A DNA stretch of 55,876 nucleotides from the NCBI GenBank assembly GCA_964484185.1, contig CAZAEQ010000029.1, positions 1-55,876 on the forward strand. The letters are read 5' to 3'. The position numbers were made by a program, and so were the translations under genes. The stretch comes from F1-120-MAGs238 sp964484185. Lineage in GTDB: Bacteria; Planctomycetota; Phycisphaerae; Phycisphaerales; UBA1924. The notes beneath the pieces were generated by a model. That model was not told the DNA's origin. It was given only the letters and a program-made list of their open reading frames with translations, and did not search any database. Positions 15,930-24,894 of this stretch are shown here, piece after piece. How positions within the stretch are numbered: position 1 is the first letter of the stretch; the number at the start of each line of letters is the position of its first letter.

Positions 15930-16873
15930 GCCAACTCCTTGAGGTCGGGCCGATCGGCCGCGCTTTGGTGTCGGTATGCTCTTAGTACGCTACCACGATG
16001 GATTACAAACGCACCTGGCATCTGGAATCCGTCACCCTCGAGTTTGCCAATTCCGTGTCCTCGCCATGCCGCGAGCACACCGGCGATCCAGACACGCGGC
16101 CCGAATAACTGCAGAAATGATCCGCGCTGCAGTTCTAATGCTCGGTAAAGGAGTCGATCTGGATCTGCGAACCACGCGGCCGAAGTGAGTCCGTATTGCT
16201 GACCGAATAGACGGAGTTTTTCAGATGAGGCTGACATTCCGACCACTGCAATACCCACACCACTCTTTTCGATGTCGGATTGTTTGCTCGCAAGATCCGA
16301 GAGTGTCTGCTTGCAGAATGTGCAGCCAGAATGTCGGAGGAGCACGACGAGTGTCTGCCGGTCATCGGTCAACGAACGAAGCGTTCGACCTTGGTCATCG
16401 CGGAGTTCATCCAACGCTGTATCGAGCGTGACTACACCAGTTGGCGGCGCCGGTTGCGCGGACCTTGCCGCGTGCCAGAGGATCATTGAAAATGGAATCC
16501 ACCAGAGCAGATCGTTCGTGAGGATTGTCGCCCCCATCGACCAGGGGAGATGGCCTCGTATCGCTGCATCGACAAACCCGATTGGTCCAAGGATTTTTCC
16601 AAGCAGGCCCACCAGTACGATCGGCCAATGTCGCGCGGGATCTCGCGCAGCGATCAGGTACCCCAGCCCATATACGCCCACGATCATTCCGATACAGGCC
16701 CACAGCTGGGGCCAGAGCTGGGTTTCTACGGGAGATACGCCCAACATCTTCAGTGTCCAGACCGGCGCGAGGACCATTGCGGCCCCCCATACGAAGTTGT
16801 ACACCCCAGCGGCCAGCAGCCAGCGACGCATCCAGACCGGGGCAACCGTTGTTTTAGAAATATCACCTAACAT
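15914..16873 (-). CDS. Membrane domain fused to SelL-like/AhpC-type redox domain
   Basis: This 319-residue two-part protein has an N-terminal half (about 15-135) with roughly four hydrophobic helices (LLAAGVYNFVWGAAMVLAP, WACIGMIVGVYGLGYLIAA and others). The C-terminal half (about 150-319) is thioredoxin-fold, of the AhpC/TSA or SelL-related kind, with the active-site motif HSGCTFCKQTL. SelL proteins often carry selenocysteine; here both positions of CxxC are Cys (TGC and TGC). It probably performs thiol redox chemistry at the membrane. The fusion supports joint action of parts that are often separate genes. It overlaps the SRPBCC gene upstream by 11 bp. Confidence 0.78.
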   Translation of the reverse strand: MLGDISKTTVAPVWMRRWLLAAGVYNFVWGAAMVLAPVWTLKMLGVSPVETQLWPQLWACIGMIVGVYGLGYLIAARDPARHWPIVLVGLLGKILGPIGFVDAAIRGHLPWSMGATILTNDLLWWIPFSMILWHAARSAQPAPPTGVVTLDTALDELRDDQGRTLRSLTDDRQTLVVLLRHSGCTFCKQTLSDLASKQSDIEKSGVGIAVVGMSASSEKLRLFGQQYGLTSAAWFADPDRLLYRALELQRGSFLQLFGPRVWIAGVLAAWRGHGIGKLEGDGFQMPGAFVIHRGSVLRAYRHQSAADRPDLKELACPIN

Positions 16874-17339
16874 TGTGTAACTCCGCTGGCTGAAGCGCCG
16901 AGGCGGTCACCGCATGCCGATAGTCGAACATTCGTGCCAGCTTTCTCCGAACGTGCCATCCAGCCTGAGTGTTGCCGATCCAACCCAGCCGCACCGCATA
17001 TTCAATGCGATCTTCAAGCACGCAGCTCGTCGGTCCGGTTGCTCGAACCACGTGCCGATGTACCCAGGATGCAAATGGTCCGGATACCTGTTCATCGGTG
17101 AACTCGCCTCCTTGTTCGCCACGATCGATAAAGTCCCGATGCCGCGCGATCCAGCGCAATTTGATTGGCCCCACATGCAGCACCAGAACCGCTAGCGCGC
17201 CATTCCCCAGAGAAGTCGGCGCCTGTTCAATAGTCACTCGCTCCCAGGGTGGAATCAGTTTCTGGAGCGCATCGGGCGACTGGTGCCACGCGAAGACATC
17301 GCGGGCACTTGCCTGAATCTCTGAACTCTTAACAAACAT
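16863..17339 (-). CDS. SRPBCC-family (START-like, ligand-binding) protein
   Basis: This 158-residue protein has the SRPBCC helix-grip pattern: an N-terminal strand and helix (MFVKSSEIQASARDVFAWHQ, SPDALQKLIPPWE), then alternating strands (LAVLVLHVGPIKLRWIARH, GPFASWVHRHVV) and a long C-terminal helix ending near YRHAVT. Such proteins bind hydrophobic ligands. The family usually runs about 150 residues, which supports the ATG at 17339 over the longer upstream frame. It is the first gene of the four-gene minus-strand unit; the 216-bp spacer to the divergent fasciclin gene should carry both promoters. Confidence 0.82.
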   Translation of the reverse strand: MFVKSSEIQASARDVFAWHQSPDALQKLIPPWERVTIEQAPTSLGNGALAVLVLHVGPIKLRWIARHRDFIDRGEQGGEFTDEQVSGPFASWVHRHVVRATGPTSCVLEDRIEYAVRLGWIGNTQAGWHVRRKLARMFDYRHAVTASALQPAELHNVR

Positions 17340-17555
17340 CGCGATGGTGAAACTCCCAAACGCTCGCTCGCCTGTGGATTCGGAAAGACTATGCAATGGA
17401 CTGAGCAGGTATGATGCCGCTGCAGGGGAACTTGTGTCAGAACAGGCCGAAAAATACACGATCGTGCGGTTCGTTGAACCTTTCTTCTCTTATTTTGACC
17501 ATCGGAGAATCTGGATACAGGACCAGAACGAACTGGTTAATCCGAGGAGTCTTGC

Positions 17556-19264
17556 ATGAACATTTCTTTCATTGTCGCGTCCGCACTCGCTGTCTGCTCC
17601 GTCGCACGAGCTCAGTCTCTGAACCTTGAGTTTGATGCGGGGGTGGCCGGATGGCGAACGGTGCTGGATGGAGTCATGGGTGGGCGCTCGACGGGGCGGG
17701 TGACGCAACCCGAAGCTGGCATTCTCCGGTTTTCGGGTGAGCTTTCGCTCGAAAACAATGGCGGGTTCTCGCAGACACAGACAACGGTGCCCGAGGCTTC
17801 ACTCAAAGACGCTATTGGTATCGAAGCGAGAGTCCGCGGTGACGGCCGGACGTANNNNNNNNNNATCAGTTTGATGTCGGCTGCTCAGATGTCCGCATGA
17901 TGGCCGGAAGTTTCCAAACCAAGATTGACACCGTTGCGGGTGAGTGGGTCACGCTCCGGCTGCCCTTCGAACAGTTCCGACTCTACAGCTTTGGTCGCCT
18001 TGTCCCGAACGCCCCCAAACTCACCCCAGCACGGGTGGAATCGGTCGGCATCACATTGTCAGACAAGAACCCAGGGGCCTTTCAGATTGAGATTGACTTC
18101 GTCCGCGCGATCAGCCCTGCAGGGGAAGTGGCGGCAACAGGCGGAGACCTGGCATCTGTCGCAAAGAGCGCCGATCTGACCACGCTTTTGTCGCTCGTCG
18201 AAGCTTCCGGGCTTCAACTGCCCGCTGATGGCAGCGTCACCATCTTCGCCCCGACCAACAAGGCGTTCGCAGCACTTCCCGCAGATAGAGTGAAGTTCTT
18301 GACAAGCGACGAGGGACGAGAGACTTTGCGGGCGATTCTCAAGCACCACATTCTGCCAATGGCCCTTGACTCAGGTGCGCTGCTGCAGCGTCGGGGAGTT
18401 CTTGCTCTTTCGGGCCAGAACCTCACCATTGACGGGGAACGGCTCACTGTCGCGGGCGCAGGTGTACTGAAAACGGATGTCCGATTCGACAGAGGCATTG
18501 TACATGTGATTGATCGCGTCATGAATCCTGAAACTCGTTCAGTGGAAGACATCATCAGCCAGGATCCGAGACTGGCCACACTTCAAAAGGCAGTCACAGC
18601 GGCGGGCATTGCAAAGCTACTCGGGAGTGAGAACGAGGGGCCGTGGACCGTGTTAGCGCCGACGAATGAAGCATTCGCGGCACTTGGTGAAGAGACGATC
18701 AAGGAACTTATAGCCGATCCTTCACAACTCGCGGAGGTACTCAGTGGACACGTGATCCCCACCCGAATCCGGCGCAGCGACATGATCGCCCAACGATCCG
18801 CGCGGACGCTACCCGGCCGCGATGCGGTCTCCTTCTCACTGGTTGACGGGAAACTCAGCGTGGCGGGCGCTGGAATCATCGCGGCTGACATCGAGGCCTC
18901 CAACGGTGTTATCCATATTATCGATCGCGTGATTGTCCCTGGTCCGCAGGCAGCTCAGGAAAGGGCTGTAGAAATGGGCAAGGGGTCGTTGTTGGGCGTT
19001 TCGGGACTTGCTGAACTGGCGATTGAGCGAGGCGTTCAGTTCTTTAATAATGGGAACCCGGAAGCGTGCGCTGCTATCTACGAGGTGACGATCGTCTCAC
19101 TCATTGATCTGGCCTCCCAAGCGGTTGGTAACGATGGCGTTGAGCGACTTCGTCTCGCGCTCGCGGAAGGCCGGGTTGAGAAGGACGGTACGAAAAGAGC
19201 GTGGATCTTCCGGCGGGCGATAGATCGCATGTACCAGGATACAACTCGGAAGAGTCAAAGCTGA
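17556..19264 (+). CDS. Secreted CIA30-like plus double fasciclin (FAS1) protein, split by an assembly gap
   Basis: I read this as one gene interrupted by ten N at 17855-17864. Before the gap are a signal peptide (MNISFIVASALAVCSVARAQ) and the start of a CIA30-type domain (LDGVMGGRSTGRV). After it, in another frame, the CIA30 domain continues (QFDVGCSDVRM before and TVAGEWVTLRLPFEQF after the ATG at 17897). Two FAS1 domains follow, each with a VTIFAPTNKAF-type start and an IVHVIDRV-type end, then a helical tail. For one open frame the true gap length must be 2 modulo 3. GAGGAG precedes the start. The product is probably exported. It is divergent from the SRPBCC gene and followed by tspO. Confidence 0.8.
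17855..17864. other. Assembly gap (10 N)
   Basis: Ten unresolved bases in the CIA30 domain. The number is probably a placeholder, since the reading frames on the two sides do not match at this length. Confidence 0.98.
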
Positions 19265-19585
19265 TCGCATTAAAGTTAATTACATTATATTATTAAATGT
19301 ATGTCGATGGCACACATATTTGTCGAAGGTAGCATACAACGCTTCGATCAAGATGCGGCAGCAAAGTGTAGTTGCTGAAATGAGGAGCGACCGTAGAAAA
19401 TCCAGGGCATGTTGTTCATTGGGCAGTTCAATCCTGTCATACAAGTGCAACTCACTGGGTGCTTTAGACGAGCGGACAGCCCCAAGCCTCTTTGAGATCG
19501 GACGTGTCTGCCGCAGCGTCCCTGCGGCCCGGTTGCTGATCTCTACAATGTTCTGGACTCTGGCGGCAAGACTCGAGCAAACTCT
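19265..19585. other. Intergenic region between fasciclin gene and tspO
   Basis: The first 40 bp are strikingly AT-rich for this genome and hold a weak hairpin (TACATT at 19281 / AATGTA at 19296), a possible terminator for the fasciclin gene. The rest has open frames on both strands but nothing I recognise as a protein. It presumably carries the tspO promoter. Confidence 0.5.
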
Positions 19586-19987
19586 ATGGACTGGATGACC
19601 TGGTACAACCAACTTGCCAAGCCGCACTGGACGCCCGCGCCGGCCACCATCGGGATGATCTGGACGATCCTCTACCCGATTATCGCGATCAGCTTCGGGT
19701 TTGTCTTCGTCCAGGCGATTCGCCGCAAGATCCCGTGGAGCACAGCGCTCCCCTTCGCGATCAACCTGATGGCAAACGTGGCGTTCACGCCCATCCAGTT
19801 CGGGCTGCGGAACATGCCGCTGGCAAGCGTGGACATCCTGATCGTCTGGGGTTCGATCCTCTGGATGATGTGGGCGGTCTGGCCGCGTTACCGCTGGGTG
19901 ACCTTCGCCCAGGTTCCTTATCTGGTCTGGGTCTCCATCGCCACCATTCTTCAACTGAGCATCACAGTCTTGAACTGGGGGCGATAG
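19586..19987 (+). CDS. tspO: TspO/MBR family membrane protein
   Basis: This 133-residue membrane protein has five predicted helices and TspO hallmarks: WYNQLAKPHWTPAPATIGMIWTILY at the start (Trp- and Pro-rich, as in the WxPP region), then ALPFAINLMANVAFTPIQFGLRN, and PYLVWVSIATILQLSI at the end. TspO proteins bind porphyrins and have been linked to light and oxidative-stress responses. The family is usually about 150-160 residues, so this is a short member and lacks part of the first helix. Its place beside photolyase, SRPBCC and redox genes fits a light-stress role (inference). Confidence 0.86.
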   Translation: MDWMTWYNQLAKPHWTPAPATIGMIWTILYPIIAISFGFVFVQAIRRKIPWSTALPFAINLMANVAFTPIQFGLRNMPLASVDILIVWGSILWMMWAVWPRYRWVTFAQVPYLVWVSIATILQLSITVLNWGR

Positions 19988-20200
19988 CCGCTCGGGCCAA
20001 CTGCAGTCCGCTCTCTGCGGCACTGCAATCCGTCATTTTCCCCCTTCACGACCGGCTTCGTCCGGTCCCTCTCGCCGCGTCCAGCTTGCTGCGCTACGCG
20101 GCCTCGGGCTCGTTCCCATTGGCTTCGTACCACTTCGCCAGGCGCCTCGGCGGCATCCCGAGCCGACCTAAACTCGGATGCCATTGACGAGGACGAACCC

Positions 20201-22078
20201 ATGAAGACACGTACGCGTCTGCTCTGTGCTGTCCTCGCTCCACTCGCGCTGTTTGCCACCACGGCCATCTCCCGGCAGGAGACATTCCTTCGAACCCCCA
20301 CCGAGGCCGACATCCTCCGCACGCTCCGGCCCGAGCATCCTCGCGTGCTGACGACGATCGAGATCTGGGGGCGGGTCAAGGACGCGATTGGCGCCGAGCC
20401 GCGTATCAGCGCCTGGCACAAGACACTCATCAGCAAGGCCGAAGAGACGCTCGCGCAGACTCCGAGCCGCTACGAGATTCCCGATGGCCGCCGACTGCTC
20501 CGGACCAGCCGGCGCGTCCTTGAGCGCGTCCAGCTCCTTGCCTACGCGTATCGCACCACCTCCGACCAACGTTTCGTCGATCGCGCGTGGGCCGAACTCT
20601 CGGCCGCTGCCGCGTTTCAGGACTGGAACCCGAGCCACTTCCTCGATACCGGCGAAATGACCGCCGCGTTCGGCATCGGCTACGACTGGCTCTATGACGC
20701 GTGGTCCGGTGATCAGCGAAAGACCCTCCGCGACGCCATCGTCCGGCTCGGCCTCACGCCGGGGCAGCGCAGCTATCAGGGCAAGGAGCGCTACGGGTGG
20801 TGGGTGAAAGCCCGACACAACTGGAACCAGGTTTGCAACGGCGGCCTCGCCCTCGGCGCCCTCGCGATCGCCGATGAGGAGCCCGTGCTCGCCGCTGAGA
20901 TCCTCCGCGCGGGGCTGGAGTCGCTTCCAGCCGCGATGCGCGAGTTCGCACCCGACGGCGGTTGGAGCGAGGGCCCTGGATACTGGAGCTATGCCACAAC
21001 GTACAACGTTGAGCACCTGGCCGCGCTCCAGACCGCGCTGGGCTCCGAGTTCGGCTTCACCGATTTCCCCGGGTTCTCGCGGACCGGCGAGTTCCCTCTG
21101 TTCATCTCCGCGCCAAGCGGGAGGACGTTCAACTACGCGGACGGGCATGAGAGCCCGATCCACGCCCCGCAACTCTTCTGGCTCGCGAGCCGGTTCCGTC
21201 AGCCCGACTTCGCCGCCTTCGAGGCCTCGGCAGCCTCGCCATCGCCGCTCGATGTGATATGGGCCGCACAGACGACCATCCCCAAGTCCATGAGCACGCT
21301 CCCGCTCGACCGCTGCTTCGAAGGCATCGGGGTCGTCACCATGCGGAGCGCCTGGAACGACCCCGATGCGATCTTCGTCGGACTCAAGGGCGGTTCCAAT
21401 GCCGTGAACCACTCGCACCTGGATCTTGGGAGCTTTATCCTTGAAGCCTCCGGTGTCCGCTGGGCACTCGACCTGGGCAGCGACAACTACAACATGCCGG
21501 CTTACTTCGGGGATCAGCGCTGGACCTACTACCGCCTGCGGGCCGAGGGCCAGAACACGATCGTCCTCGACCCACGCGCCGGCCCCGAGCAGGACCCCCG
21601 AGCCCAAGCGTCGGTCATCGAGACGTCCTTTCAGGCGGCGGAGTCCTCGGCGAGCATGGACCTGAGTCGCGCCTACGCCAAGGCGCTCGCCGGGGGCCGT
21701 CTCACCCGGCGCATTGGTCTCGAGCGGAGCGTTCCCCGCGTGTTTATTGTGGACCAGATCGAGCCGGGCGCCGGTGGCATCGAAGGTTGGTGGTTCATGC
21801 ACACCCGCGCCGAGATCGCGATCGCCGCGGATGGCCGGAGCGCGATTCTCAGTCAGGACGGCAAACGCCTCGCCGCCGACCTTGTCTCGCCGCCAGGGGC
21901 TGCGTTCTCCGTGATGGATGCTCGCCCCCTGTCCACGAGCCCCGATCCCGAGATGCAGAACAAGAACGAAGGCGTTCGCAAGCTGACCGTCCGCACGAGA
22001 ATTGAGACGCCGACCACTCTACGGGTCGTGCTGCGCCCGCTCGGTGCTGACAAGCCGATCGGGGGCGACAGGCGATAG
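20201..22078 (+). CDS. Secreted heparinase II/III-like polysaccharide lyase
   Basis: This 625-residue protein starts with a signal peptide (MKTRTRLLCAVLAPLALFAT). The N-terminal part is an alpha/alpha-toroid-like helical domain (EMTAAFGIGYDWLYDAW, KARHNWNQVCNGG, EFAPDGGWSEGPGYW), with the Asn/Tyr/His pattern of polysaccharide lyases. The C-terminal part is the heparinase II/III beta-sandwich, with NHSHLDLGSFILEASG carrying the family's conserved His and Asp. It probably cleaves an acidic polysaccharide in the periplasm or outside; the substrate is unknown. Codon third positions are more G/C-biased here than in the minus-strand pilin genes. It is monocistronic as far as can be seen and converges with the kinase-TPR pseudogene. 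Confidence 0.85.
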   Translation: MKTRTRLLCAVLAPLALFATTAISRQETFLRTPTEADILRTLRPEHPRVLTTIEIWGRVKDAIGAEPRISAWHKTLISKAEETLAQTPSRYEIPDGRRLLRTSRRVLERVQLLAYAYRTTSDQRFVDRAWAELSAAAAFQDWNPSHFLDTGEMTAAFGIGYDWLYDAWSGDQRKTLRDAIVRLGLTPGQRSYQGKERYGWWVKARHNWNQVCNGGLALGALAIADEEPVLAAEILRAGLESLPAAMREFAPDGGWSEGPGYWSYATTYNVEHLAALQTALGSEFGFTDFPGFSRTGEFPLFISAPSGRTFNYADGHESPIHAPQLFWLASRFRQPDFAAFEASAASPSPLDVIWAAQTTIPKSMSTLPLDRCFEGIGVVTMRSAWNDPDAIFVGLKGGSNAVNHSHLDLGSFILEASGVRWALDLGSDNYNMPAYFGDQRWTYYRLRAEGQNTIVLDPRAGPEQDPRAQASVIETSFQAAESSASMDLSRAYAKALAGGRLTRRIGLERSVPRVFIVDQIEPGAGGIEGWWFMHTRAEIAIAADGRSAILSQDGKRLAADLVSPPGAAFSVMDARPLSTSPDPEMQNKNEGVRKLTVRTRIETPTTLRVVLRPLGADKPIGGDRR

Positions 22079-22347
22079 CGGGAGAAACTGCGCGCGGACC
22101 GGCCCGGTGAACTCGTCCCTGAAACGGGGTTATCGCGCTCCTTCAGTCCTTTGCAGCCGTCGAGCAGCAGCGGCTCGGCCTCGTCCCACCGCCTGCCGCG
22201 AAAGGCGGTACAGGTGCGGCCTCATCGGCTCAGCACAGAGCGTCGACGGCCGCGCACAGCGCCGGCTGCTCGGAACCTGGGCATCCCGATACTCGGCGCG
22301 CTGGGCCGCCGGTTGAGCCAGTGCTGCGTGCCGGAGGGCTTCCTCGC

Positions 22348-23909
22348 TCATGGCTTTTTCTCAGTCGGGGTCATCGTTTCAAGCTTCTTCCTCCACTCCG
22401 CGGCCTTGCTGTCGAATCCGTTCCCCGGTTCAGCTTTGTGCCGGGCATCGTAGAAATCGGCGATGGCCTCGGCGCTCACGCGTGTGTCCTTGTGGACTTC
22501 GCCGCGGGCCTTGACGTAAATGCCCTGAGCTTCGAGGAGATTGGCCTCCGCGGCTGCGAAGTCAGCCGGTTCTTTGGCCAGCCCCGCGCGCGCCTGGCCG
22601 AGATTCATCAGCAGGAAACCGAGGCGCCAGGCGTTGGAGCCGGTGAACACCTTGCGTGCTCTGGCCTCCATCGGGGCGAGCATGGCCACCACTTCGGCGT
22701 GCTTTCCCTGAATCGTGTGCAAGCCGGCAAGGAACGTCACGGATTGCATGGTCATGAGGTGTTCCTCGCCCAAGACCCGCCGCCGCTTCTCCAGTGCCTC
22801 GCGGTAGAAGCCCTCGGCCTCGTCCAGCCTGCGTTGCGCCTGCCGCAGCGCGCCCATGTTGCTGATCCCCGTCAGCGTGGTCGGATGGTCCGCCCCCAGG
22901 TAACGCCGTTGCTTCTCCAACGCTTCGAGATGGAACGGTTCGGCCTCGGCCGTCCGACCCTGAGCTTGAATGGTGTTTCCCAGCGTGCTGAGCGCGGTCA
23001 GGGTGTGCGGGTGTCCTTCCCCTCGTACGCGTCGAGATTTTTCCAGAACGTCTCGAAAGATCGCTTCAGCGTCGGCGAACTTCCCTTGGGTCTGCAGCAT
23101 CCCGCCCAGGTTCATCATCGAGATCAACGTCTCGGGATGCTCCTCCCCGCGCAGTCGCCGGTTTTTTTCCGCGGCCTCGCGGAAGAGCACCTCCGCCTCG
23201 GCGAACTTGCCTTGGGCCTTTCGAAGCAGGCCCATGTTGGCGATCGAGGTCACCGTCTGCGGGTGCTCTTCCCCTTGGTGTGCGCGTGCTGCACCGCCGT
23301 GCAGACCTGCGCGAAGAGTTCCAAGCGGTCCTCGATGCTCAGGTTGTTCTTGTCGGCGTACTCCACGATCGGGTCGCCCTTGACCAGTTCCATCACGAAG
23401 AACGGCCGTCCCGTCTCCGTTGCGCCCGCATCCAGCACCCGCGCGATGTTGGGGTGGTCCATCATCGCCAGGGCCTGACGCTCCTGCTCGAAGCGGGCCA
23501 CCACCTGGCGCGTGTCCATCCCCAGCTTGATGATCTTGAGCGCCACCTTGCGCCGGACCGGCTCCTCCTGCTGGGCCATGAACACACTGCCGAAGCCCCC
23601 CTCGCCGATCTGCTGAAGGATCTTGTAGGGGCCGATGCGTGTGCCAGGACCCTCGCGCATCGGCGCGGACATCGCCGCCGCGCCGGCCGACGACGACGAG
23701 TCTGCTGTGGGCGCGGCATCGCCGTGCCCTTGAGTCGGTTCGGAGAGGAAACTCCCCGCATCGTCCAAGGCCGCGAGCATGTCTTCGATCTGTGCCCGCA
23801 TCGGGCCATCGACTGTCGCCAGCCCGTTCAGGAACGTTGCCCGCTCCGACTTTGGAAGACGACGTGCCTTGTCGAAGATGTCCCGCATTCGTTCGCGATT
23901 GTCGCTCAT
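22348..23909 (-). pseudogene. Ser/Thr kinase-TPR gene with internal, out-of-frame deletion
   Basis: The start at 23909 encodes a planctomycete-type N-terminal region and a kinase N-lobe: Gly-loop GEGGFGSV, Lys in ALKIIKLG, and the hinge FVMELVKGD. It stops fitting a kinase just after AVQHAHTKG, where IIHRDxKPxN should follow. From about 23275 down, a different frame encodes kinesin-light-chain-like TPRs (GEEHPQTVTSIANMG and about five more units) to the stop at 22348. The catalytic loop, DFG, C-lobe and any linker are missing. The kinase frame ends at 23250. This is either a real deletion at a short GGGG overlap or an assembly collapse. It lies 21 bp after the ECF sigma gene. Confidence 0.82.
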
Positions 23910-23930
23910 GTTCGTTCCGCTTCTTCACGC

Positions 23931-24527
23931 CTACTGATCCGCCTGCTGCAGTTGCCGAAAGAGCCACGCCCGAGCCCACGACCAGTCCCGGTCCACTGTG
24001 GCCGGGGACTTGCCCAGGGCCGACGCGGTCTCCTCGCCGCTCAGCCCGGCGTAAAACCGAAGCCGAACGACCTGGGCCACATCTGGGTCCTCAACCTCCA
24101 AGCGTCGAAGGGCGTCATCGAGCCTCACGATTTGATCAGAATGTACATCGGAAGCCAGATCGGCCACGCTGAGCAAGACCGAGACATCTGTCTGCGAGGC
24201 AGGGGCGGGTCCGCGCTTGAGGCGACCCCGAGCGCGTGCGTGATCAATCAGGATGCGACGAATTGCCTCGGCGGCGGCAGCGTAGAAATGGGCACGGCTT
24301 TGCCAGGAGAATTCTCGCGGGCCAACAAGTTTGAGGTAGGCCTCGTGGACCAGAACCGTTGCGGACAGAGTGTGCCCGATTCGTTCACCTGCCAGCCCAA
24401 GTTGAGCCGCTTTGCGGAGTTGTTCATAGACAAGCGGCAAAAGGCGATCGGCGGCGTCTTTGTCCCCGCTGGTGGCGGCGACCATGAGCAGTGTGGCGTC
24501 TTCGGGTTGCGGGCGGTGGGATGACAT
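23931..24527 (-). CDS. ECF-type RNA polymerase sigma factor (Acidobacteria/Planctomycetes group)
   Basis: This 198-residue protein matches the ECF group found mainly in Acidobacteria and Planctomycetes (TIGR02999 type). Region 2 includes LLPLVYEQLRKAA, LVHEAYLKLVG and the -10-contacting RAHFYAAAAEAIRRILIDHAR. Region 4 reads DVAQVVRLRFYAGLSGEETASALGKSPATVDRDWSWARAWL with its HTH. There is no anti-sigma gene beside it. Instead it is followed 21 bp later by a kinase-TPR gene, an arrangement typical of planctomycetes, where the kinase may control the sigma factor. That partner is broken here. Confidence 0.9.
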   Translation of the reverse strand: MSSHRPQPEDATLLMVAATSGDKDAADRLLPLVYEQLRKAAQLGLAGERIGHTLSATVLVHEAYLKLVGPREFSWQSRAHFYAAAAEAIRRILIDHARARGRLKRGPAPASQTDVSVLLSVADLASDVHSDQIVRLDDALRRLEVEDPDVAQVVRLRFYAGLSGEETASALGKSPATVDRDWSWARAWLFRQLQQADQ

Positions 24528-24894
24528 GAGCCAATGATAATCTCTCGCACACGCTCAACGGCCGCACGGCTGTCCGCACGTGCAATCCAGCACAGCGAGC
24601 TGCGATCGGTTCAAATCCCGTCAGGAGTCGGCTCTCGATGGCAGCTTTTCGACTGTAATTTTGCAATCGATTGAACTCGCTGTCATGGCAGGTACGTCCG
24701 GTTCCCACAACGACAATGCCCTTGAACGTGCCCGCCAGAGGGCTTGATCTGGCAAAAAATCAGGGTGACAGGTTTTCTCCCGGCGCCGCCCGGACTGCAG
24801 CTGTCAACAGCGACTCAACCAGAAGTACACACCCAAGCATCTGGAATCTGAAGGGTTTCATGGAAATTCCTCTATTGGACCTGAGCACGATGAC
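24528..24894. other. Intergenic region upstream of the ECF gene
   Basis: This 367-bp spacer holds the likely promoter of the minus-strand sigma gene and the end of the acyl-CoA ligase gene. I see no convincing protein. Its notable content is the tRNA-like fragment and hairpin at 24734-24772. Confidence 0.5.
24734..24772 (-). repeat. Fragment matching the tRNA-Pro 3' end, followed by a hairpin
   Basis: Positions 24757-24772 (AAATCAGGGTGACAGG) are identical to 16 bp inside the 72-bp att repeats at 28075 and 36487, that is the 3' strand of the T-stem and acceptor stem of tRNA-Pro. On the minus strand a T-run and the hairpin GCCAGA/TCTGGC (24734-24753) follow. It may be a remnant of another attachment site or tRNA end. 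Confidence 0.5.

Noticed and set aside
17897..19264. Separate fasciclin gene starting at the ATG at 17897
   Set aside because: CIA30-like sequence continues in frame upstream of this ATG up to the N gap, so the start is internal to one larger gene.
20094..20171. Minus-strand stretch reading like a helix-turn-helix end (LGMPPRRLAKWYEANG)
   Set aside because: Only about 25 plausible residues with no start or upstream domain; it could be a transposase or regulator remnant but the evidence is too thin to list.
20168..21802. Long open frame (544 codons) on the minus strand opposite the heparinase gene
   Set aside because: It is antisense to a gene with clear domains and a signal peptide, is Arg/Gly/Pro-rich, and reflects high GC at third positions rather than coding.
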